A program made the position numbers and the translations under genes. A DNA stretch of 39,804 nucleotides. Source: Gordonia sp. UBA5067 (GTDB lineage: Bacteria > Actinomycetota > Actinomycetes > Mycobacteriales > Mycobacteriaceae). This document shows positions 35,220-39,804 of the stretch, one piece after another; the stretch's first letter is position 1, and the number at the start of each line of letters is the position of its first letter. The notes under the pieces were generated by a model. The model did not search any database and was not told where the DNA came from. It saw nothing but the letters and a program-made list of their open reading frames with translations. The stretch is taken from positions 1-39,804 of the forward strand of contig NZ_DIAX01000004.1 in NCBI RefSeq assembly GCF_002414845.1, written 5' to 3'.

Positions 35220-36401
35220 GATGAGCGCGTCGCCCTGGCCGCCGGCCCCGCAGAGTGCCGCCGCCCCGACCCCGCCGCCGCGGCGCTTCAGTTCGAGGGC
35301 GAGGTGCAGGGTGATTCGTGCACCCGAGGTGCCGATGGGGTGACCGATTGCGATCGCGCCGCCATTGACGTTCACCTTCGCCGGGTCGATGCCCAGGGCT
35401 CGGGTCGAGGCGAGGCCGACCGCGGCGAAAGCTTCATTGATTTCGACGACGTCGAGGTCGGCCGGGGCGATCCCCGCCCGCGCGCAGGCCTTGGCAATGG
35501 CGTTGGCCGGTTGCTCCTGCAGACTGGAATCCGGCCCGGCGACAACGCCGTGCGGACCGATCTCGGCGAGCCAGTCCAGGCCGAGTTCCTCCGCCTTCGC
35601 CTTGCTCATGACGACGACGGCACAGGCGCCGTCGGAGATCTGCGACGCGTTACCGGCGGTAATGGTGCCGTCCTTGCGGAATGCGGGCCGCAACCCGCCC
35701 AGGCCCTCGACCGTCGTGTCCGCCCGGACGCCCTCGTCGACGCTGAACTCGACCGGATCGCCCTTGCGCTGCGGAATGGGCACCGGGACGATCTCGTCGG
35801 CGAAGGCGCCACTTTGCGCCGCGGCGGCCGCGAGCCGGTGGCTGCGGGCGGCGATCTCGTCCTGCTGGTCGCGGGTGAAGCCGTCGGTGTCGTTGTGTGC
35901 CTCGGTGAGTGCACCCATCGCCTGATCGGTGAACGCATCGTGCAGGCCGTCGAACGCCGTGTGGTCCACCAGTTCAGCCGGCCCGTACTTGAATCCGCTC
36001 CGGCTGCCCGGCAGCAGGTGCGGCGCCCGGGTCATCGACTCCTGACCGCCGGCGATCACGCACTCGAATTCGCCGGCCCGGATCAGCTGATCGGCTAGCG
36101 CGATCGCGTCAATCCCCGATAGGCACATCTTGTTGATGGTCAGGGCGGGTACGTCCCAACCGATCCCCGCCTTGACCGCCGCCTGCCGCGCCGGCATCTG
36201 GCCGGCGCCGGCCGTCAAGACCTGGCCCATGATCACGTAGTCCACGGCCGATGCCGGCACCCCGGAGCGGTCCAGCGCCCCCTGGATGGCGATGGCACCC
36301 AGGTCGACGGCGCTGAAATCCTTCAGTGCTCCGAGCAGGCGGCCGAACGGCGTGCGCGCGCCGCCGACGATGACGGTGGGATTGGACCGGGGACTGGCCA
36401 T
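35205..36401 (-). CDS. Acetyl-CoA acetyltransferase (thiolase, FadA4-like)
   Basis: A 398-residue biosynthetic-type thiolase: 2 acetyl-CoA to acetoacetyl-CoA, or the reverse. Catalytic residues are visible: Cys93 (INKMCLSG), His354 ([14 protein letters not shown]) and Cys384 ([12 protein letters not shown]). Full length. AGGAG lies six bases before the ATG. Position next to methylmalonyl-CoA epimerase matches M. tuberculosis fadA4 (Rv1323). The gene is divergent from the epimerase with a 76-base gap. Confidence 0.93.
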   Translation of the reverse strand: MASPRSNPTVIVGGARTPFGRLLGALKDFSAVDLGAIAIQGALDRSGVPASAVDYVIMGQVLTAGAGQMPARQAAVKAGIGWDVPALTINKMCLSGIDAIALADQLIRAGEFECVIAGGQESMTRAPHLLPGSRSGFKYGPAELVDHTAFDGLHDAFTDQAMGALTEAHNDTDGFTRDQQDEIAARSHRLAAAAAQSGAFADEIVPVPIPQRKGDPVEFSVDEGVRADTTVEGLGGLRPAFRKDGTITAGNASQISDGACAVVVMSKAKAEELGLDWLAEIGPHGVVAGPDSSLQEQPANAIAKACARAGIAPADLDVVEINEAFAAVGLASTRALGIDPAKVNVNGGAIAIGHPIGTSGARITLHLALELKRRGGGVGAAALCGAGGQGDALIITVP

Positions 36402-36465
36402 GGGAAACTCCTGTGCGATGTGGTTCTTTGCCGACCCGGCAGAGCGGATCGCTGCACCACAACGC

Positions 36466-36471
36466 TACCGT
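36466..36471 (+). promoter_or_regulatory. -10 box of the leaderless epimerase transcript
   Basis: TACCGT (TANNNT) is six bases before the ATG at 36478 and no ribosome-binding site is present, so a leaderless mRNA is likely. Confidence 0.55.
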
Positions 36472-36477
36472 TAGCCC

Positions 36478-36933
36478 ATGAGTAGCTCGCCCACCGCCCT
36501 CATCAGCGAACTGGTCGTCGGGATCGATCACGTCGGTATCGCCGTGCCCGACCTCGACGCGGCCAAGGCCTGGTACGCCCAGCACCTGGGTTTCGTCACC
36601 CTGCACGAGGAGACCAACGAAGAACAAGGGGTCCGCGAAGCGATGGTCGGCCCGTCGGGCACGACCGGCGCGGTGATCCAGCTCCTCGCACCGCTGAACG
36701 AACAGTCGACGATCGCGAAGTTCCTCGATCGCAGCGGCCCCGGCCTGCAACAACTCGCGGTGCGCGTGACCGACCTCGATGACGTGGTGGCCCGCCTCAC
36801 CTCCGCCGGTGTGCGCGTGCTCTACCCGCAGGCCAAACGTGGTACGGCCGATTCGCGGATCAACTTCGTCCACCCGCGCGACGCCGGCGGCGTACTGCTG
36901 GAACTCGTCGAGCCCAAGCCGGGCGCGCACTAG
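36478..36933 (+). CDS. mce: Methylmalonyl-CoA epimerase
   Basis: A 151-residue vicinal-oxygen-chelate protein that interconverts the two methylmalonyl-CoA epimers in propionate metabolism. DHVGIAVPDL is the first metal-ligand strand, EEQGVREAM and VIQLLAPL are characteristic, and GVLLELVEP holds the final Glu ligand. The strand that in many epimerases is GxHHIA reads GLQQLAVRV here, so the usual His ligand is Gln; I believe mycobacterial relatives share this. The start is supported by the upstream -10 box. It ends at TAG, which is part of the next promoter. Confidence 0.87.
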   Translation: MSSSPTALISELVVGIDHVGIAVPDLDAAKAWYAQHLGFVTLHEETNEEQGVREAMVGPSGTTGAVIQLLAPLNEQSTIAKFLDRSGPGLQQLAVRVTDLDDVVARLTSAGVRVLYPQAKRGTADSRINFVHPRDAGGVLLELVEPKPGAH

Positions 36934-36936
36934 ACT
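36931..36936 (+). promoter_or_regulatory. -10 box built on the epimerase stop codon
   Basis: TAGACT comprises the TAG stop of mce and fits TANNNT; six bases (TGGGCC) separate it from the ATG at 36943. The coiled-coil gene can therefore be transcribed leaderless from a promoter overlapping the end of mce. Confidence 0.5.
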
Positions 36937-36942
36937 TGGGCC

Positions 36943-38103
36943 ATGGCTGATTCCGCCGAGCGCCCACCGCAGTTCCCCCTCGTCCGCCGTGGGTACGACC
37001 GCGACATGGTCGACCACCAGCTGGCACGACTCAACTCCGAACTTCACCTCCTCGCCACCGATCGCGATTCGGCGGGCGCCCACGCCCGCGAACTGACCAT
37101 CCATCTCGAGCAGGCCCGAGAAGAAGTCGACCGGCTCCGCCGCGAGGTCGACAAGCTGGCCGTCCCGCCGACGACGGCGGCGGGCATGAGTGAGCGACTC
37201 TCCCGGATGCTTCAGCTCGCCTCTGACGAGGCATCGGAGATCCGCGCCACCGCACAGGCCGAGTCGGACGAACTGCGCTCGATCGCCCAGCAGGAGGCAG
37301 CGGTGGCGAGGGAGGACGCAACGACCGCGCTGGCCCGGGGTGAGCAGGTACTCGTCGAACGTACCGACAAACTCGAGCACGACGAACGGGTCGCGGCCGA
37401 CCGTCGTGCCGAGTTGCTCGCCGCCGCGAAGACTGAGGCTGACAAGCTCACGACGCGGGCGCAAACCGAGGCCACGAAGTCCACCTCCACGGCGAAGGCC
37501 CAGGCGGCCAAGCTGACCGCCGAAGCGTCGACCGAGGCAGATCAGATTCGCGAGACCGCCGGCGCCCAGGCGAAGAAGATGACCGCCGACGCAGAAGCAC
37601 AGGCGAAGGCCGTTCTCACCGCCGCCCGGACCGAGGCCACCAAGACGCTCGAAACCGCGACCGCCGCAGCGAAGAAGGTCACCGCCGACGCGAGCGCCGA
37701 GGCCCGGCACCTCACCGTCGAGGCAACAGAGCTGGCCGAGAAGACGCGAGCCGCCGCGCATGACCTCGCTGCCGAACGACTGCGCAGCGCTCGATCGGTG
37801 GCCGCGCGTACCCGGTCGGCACACCAGCGCGTTCAGGATCAGCTCCGCGCATTGGCCGAATATCTCGCCGCGGCACCCGAGATCTCCGCAGCCGAGCTCG
37901 ACGACGTCGCCGATGCGTCAGACGACGAGGATCAAACGGCCCTGGCCGATCGCATCGCCAACAGCGGTGCCGTCACACGCTCGGGACCGCACCGCGGGTC
38001 GGTCACGCCGACCCATGAACAGCACACCGGACCGAGCGCAGCGACGACCGGGCCGATCGCCGTCCGGACCCGCCCCAACCCGGCTCGACCGCCCCAGTCC
38101 TGA
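36943..38103 (+). CDS. DivIVA/Scy-like coiled-coil protein
   Basis: A 386-residue protein. The N-terminus (FPLVRRGYDRDMVDHQLARL) matches the short DivIVA-type motif of polar growth and division proteins. Residues about 30-70 form a Leu/Arg/Glu coiled coil. Residues about 110-300 form a long Ala/Lys/Thr/Glu-rich helix with repeated TEA-x-K and AxAxAKK units and few Leu residues, recalling Streptomyces Scy/FilP. The tail is disordered and acidic (ASDDEDQ), then Pro/Arg-rich. It likely acts as a cytoskeletal or polar scaffold. The start has a -10 box six bases upstream. Confidence 0.75.
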   Translation: MADSAERPPQFPLVRRGYDRDMVDHQLARLNSELHLLATDRDSAGAHARELTIHLEQAREEVDRLRREVDKLAVPPTTAAGMSERLSRMLQLASDEASEIRATAQAESDELRSIAQQEAAVAREDATTALARGEQVLVERTDKLEHDERVAADRRAELLAAAKTEADKLTTRAQTEATKSTSTAKAQAAKLTAEASTEADQIRETAGAQAKKMTADAEAQAKAVLTAARTEATKTLETATAAAKKVTADASAEARHLTVEATELAEKTRAAAHDLAAERLRSARSVAARTRSAHQRVQDQLRALAEYLAAAPEISAAELDDVADASDDEDQTALADRIANSGAVTRSGPHRGSVTPTHEQHTGPSAATTGPIAVRTRPNPARPPQS

Positions 38104-38129
38104 TCGGCCGTCTACTGGGTACCGCCCGG

Positions 38130-38813
38130 CTAGAACAACCGGAACTCGGTGCTCTCCATCCCGCGCAGCCCGTCGTAGTCGAGGATCTGGCAGCGGATCC
38201 CCCGGTCGGTCGCGAGGGTGCGCGCCTGCGGCTTGATTTGCTGGGCGGCGAACACACCGCTGACCGGGGCGATACTGGCGTCGCGGTTGAGTAGCTCGAG
38301 GTAGCGGGTCAACTGCTCGACCCCGTCGATTTCGCCACGACGCTTGATCTCGACGGCGACCGTTGCGCCGTCGGCGTCGCGGCACAGCAGATCGACCGGG
38401 CCGATGGCGGTCGGATACTCCCGGCGCACCAGCGTGTATCCCGGGCCGAGGGTGTCCACGTGCTCGGCGAGCAACTCCTGAAGGTGTGCCTCGACCCCAT
38501 CTTTGACCAGTCCAGGGTCTACCCCGAGTTCGTGGCTCGAATCGTGTTCGATATCGGCGAGGGTGATCCGCAGTTGTTCGCCGGCCTTGTTCGTCACCAC
38601 CCACACCGCATGGGCCACGACGTCCTCGGGGACGTCTTCCTCAGTCAGCCAGCAGGGCGGGCTCATCCAGTTCAGCGGCTTATATGCACGATCGTCGGCG
38701 TGGATGCTCACCGATCCGTCGGCCTTGATCAGGAGCAGGCGACGCGCCATCGGCAGATGGGCGGTAAGCCGCCCCGCATAATCAACCTGACATTCCGCTA
38801 CGACCAGACGCAC
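38130..38813 (-). CDS. nucS: Mismatch-specific endonuclease NucS/EndoMS
   Basis: A 227-residue nuclease that cuts both strands at mismatches; it provides the mutation avoidance that MutS/MutL give other bacteria. The C-terminal RecB-like nuclease motif is complete (GPVDLLCRD...[17 protein letters not shown]), and the N-terminal dimerisation domain includes [22 protein letters not shown] 38813 aligns with the mycobacterial start and has TAAGCT seven bases upstream; a GTG at 38831 would add six residues. The C-terminus (EFRLF) resembles the beta-clamp-binding tail. Confidence 0.95.
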   Translation of the reverse strand: MRLVVAECQVDYAGRLTAHLPMARRLLLIKADGSVSIHADDRAYKPLNWMSPPCWLTEEDVPEDVVAHAVWVVTNKAGEQLRITLADIEHDSSHELGVDPGLVKDGVEAHLQELLAEHVDTLGPGYTLVRREYPTAIGPVDLLCRDADGATVAVEIKRRGEIDGVEQLTRYLELLNRDASIAPVSGVFAAQQIKPQARTLATDRGIRCQILDYDGLRGMESTEFRLF

Positions 38814-38831
38814 AACGGCTAGCTTAGACAC
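38814..38831. promoter_or_regulatory. 18-bp bidirectional leaderless promoter core, nucS/usp
   Basis: Again only 18 bases separate divergent starts. TAGCTTA (38820-38826) gives TAGCTT on plus, six bases before the usp ATG, and TAAGCT on minus, seven bases before the nucS GTG. There is no ribosome-binding site for either gene within the gap. Confidence 0.65.
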
Positions 38832-39683
38832 ATGAGAATCTTCGTGGCCTATCTGGCCAACGACGGCGGTGCCGATGCGGTCAAGCTCGCCGGGCGCGTG
38901 GCCCGCTCGGTTGGGGCCGAGCTAGATATCGGGCTGATTGCTCCGGGCGGCGATCCGGGGCCGGCGCTGACCGAGGTGTTGCGCGAGCAGGCCGCCGACT
39001 GGCTCGACGATGCCCGCGCGCTCGTCCCTGACATTCGGTCCGAAGCCCATATCGCCTTCCACGACTCGATCCCGTCCGGGATCATCGCCGAGGCACGCCG
39101 GGTCGGCGCGGCGGCGATCGTCGTCGGTGGTTCGGGCGGAGGAATGATCGGCAGCCATTCGCTGGGAAGCGTCGTCAACGACCTCCTGCGCTCGTCACCG
39201 CTGCCCGTTGTGCTCGCACCCCGCGGGATCCGCAACTCGCCGATAGCGCGGACCACACAAATCACGTGCGCCATCGGTTCACGGCCGGGCGCGCCGGGCC
39301 TCCTCGATCTCGCCATCGGAGCGGCGCGCCGGTCGCGGATACCGTTGCGACTGATTTCGCTCGTCGCCCTTGACCAGCTACCCACCGGCGGCGCCGACCC
39401 CCAGGCCAAGGACCGCGCGACCGCACACGCTCAGACGGTGCTGCAGACTGCGCGCGACGGCCTGCCCGAGGGCGTCGAGGTCACGATCTCCCTTGCCCAC
39501 GGCTCAACCATCGAAGACGCGGTGGAGCGCCTCGATTGGCACGACGGCGACATCCTTCTCGTCGGGTCGAGCCGCCTGGCCGCGCCGCAGCGGATCTTCC
39601 TCGGCTCGACAGCCGCCAAGATGTTGCGTGTGCTGTCGGTGCCGGTCGTCGTTCTGCCGTCGCCGGCCGAAGACACCGTCTGA
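38832..39683 (+). CDS. Tandem universal stress protein (two Usp domains)
   Basis: A 283-residue cytosolic protein of two Usp folds. Domain 1 (1-135) ends with the ATP-binding loop [23 protein letters not shown]; domain 2 (145-278) with [23 protein letters not shown]. Both keep the G-S...G-S phosphate loop, domain 1 more fully. Such proteins bind ATP or cAMP and modulate dormancy and stress in mycobacteria; the partner here is unknown. The ATG has no Shine-Dalgarno; see the shared promoter with nucS. Confidence 0.88.
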   Translation: MRIFVAYLANDGGADAVKLAGRVARSVGAELDIGLIAPGGDPGPALTEVLREQAADWLDDARALVPDIRSEAHIAFHDSIPSGIIAEARRVGAAAIVVGGSGGGMIGSHSLGSVVNDLLRSSPLPVVLAPRGIRNSPIARTTQITCAIGSRPGAPGLLDLAIGAARRSRIPLRLISLVALDQLPTGGADPQAKDRATAHAQTVLQTARDGLPEGVEVTISLAHGSTIEDAVERLDWHDGDILLVGSSRLAAPQRIFLGSTAAKMLRVLSVPVVVLPSPAEDTV

Positions 39684-39744
39684 GCCCACCCACCGCCGGA
39701 GCCGCCCAAACAGCTGACCCGGCCGGTCAATACCCGGAAACGAC

Positions 39745-39776
39745 AAAGCGCCCCCGGACGAATCCGGGGGCGCTTT
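39745..39776. terminator. Strong bidirectional terminator hairpin between usp and the rRNA operon
   Basis: A perfect 14-base stem AAAGCGCCCCCGGA / TCCGGGGGCGCTTT with loop CGAA. On the minus strand it begins 11 bases after the 5S rRNA 3' end and is followed by TTTGTCGTTT, so it is most likely the rrn terminator; on plus it follows usp. Confidence 0.88.
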
Positions 39777-39786
39777 GCGCAAATTG

Positions 39787-39804
39787 TGTTCGGCGGTGTC
39801 CTAC
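39787..39804 (-). rRNA. rrf: 3' end of 5S rRNA (partial)
   Basis: The last 18 bases, read on the minus strand, are GTAGGACACCGCCGAACA, the 3' terminus of actinobacterial 5S rRNA. The rest of the rrn operon lies beyond the window edge and is transcribed toward this window. An rrn operon close to nucS also fits the mycobacterial gene order as I recall it. Confidence 0.85.

Noticed and set aside
36109..37824. A 571-codon minus-strand frame across mce and the coiled-coil gene
   Set aside because: It runs antisense through two well-supported genes, and its end reads part of the thiolase in a wrong frame.
39745..39776. Terminator assigned only to usp
   Set aside because: The final bases are the 3' end of 5S rRNA on the opposite strand, so the hairpin is better read as the rrn terminator shared by both directions.

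Overview
The window is a gene-dense, very GC-rich stretch of an actinobacterial chromosome. It most likely comes from a mycolate-forming member of the Mycobacteriales such as Gordonia or a close relative; the genus cannot be fixed from the sequence alone. Supporting evidence is a giant single-chain type I fatty acid synthase, NucS/EndoMS mismatch endonuclease, the CysO/CysM/Mec cysteine pathway, many GTG starts, ATGA/GTGA gene overlaps, and many genes with a TANNNT -10 box only 6-7 nt before the start codon (leaderless mRNAs). I saw no insertion sequence, phage, CRISPR array or defence system.

Layout. 1-8096 (minus) is type I FAS, cut by the window edge inside its ketosynthase domain, followed by a roughly 300 bp palindrome-rich promoter region. 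8399-11521 holds a cupin, a HIT protein, a cysteine-free rhodanese-like protein and a DEAD-box RNA helicase. 11672-14657 (plus) is a FadD15-like acyl-CoA synthetase overlapping an OpgC-like membrane acyltransferase gene. 14642-16866 (minus) is a secreted HNH-nuclease lipoprotein gene coupled to a methyltransferase. 17001-17720 is a secreted trypsin-like protease, followed by tRNA-Leu(UAG) and two small membrane protein genes.

18767-31356 is a block whose order closely follows, from memory, M. tuberculosis Rv1342c back to Rv1326c: rdgB, rphA, an Rv1339-type metallo-beta-lactamase-fold hydrolase, murI, cysM, cysO, mec, a P1/S58 peptidase, aosR and clpS (minus), then divergent pncB, dinG and glgB (plus). 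The rhomboid gene expected between murI and cysM, and glgE/glgP expected beside glgB, are absent here. 31360-33766 looks like an insert: a glutaryl-CoA dehydrogenase, a decayed CaiB-type CoA-transferase and a small secreted protein behind a 21-bp repeat. The block then resumes: a CnoX-like thioredoxin, a second DUF3817 protein, a thiolase, methylmalonyl-CoA epimerase, a DivIVA/Scy-like coiled-coil protein, nucS and a double universal stress protein. The last 18 bases are the 3' end of a 5S rRNA (minus strand) preceded by its terminator hairpin.

Most notable observations: (i) two divergent gene pairs (clpS/pncB and nucS/usp) each have exactly 18 bp between start codons, filled by one symmetric TANNNTA motif that can serve as the -10 box on both strands, so both genes of each pair would be leaderless; (ii) CysO has eight residues beyond the usual terminal Gly-Gly, ending in a second Gly-Gly; (iii) phased short repeats lie in front of the secreted protein gene and of murI; (iv) a doubly deleted CoA-transferase pseudogene sits in the glutaryl-CoA dehydrogenase operon. 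No wholly new multi-gene system is evident; the novelty is in promoter architecture and small variations on known systems.
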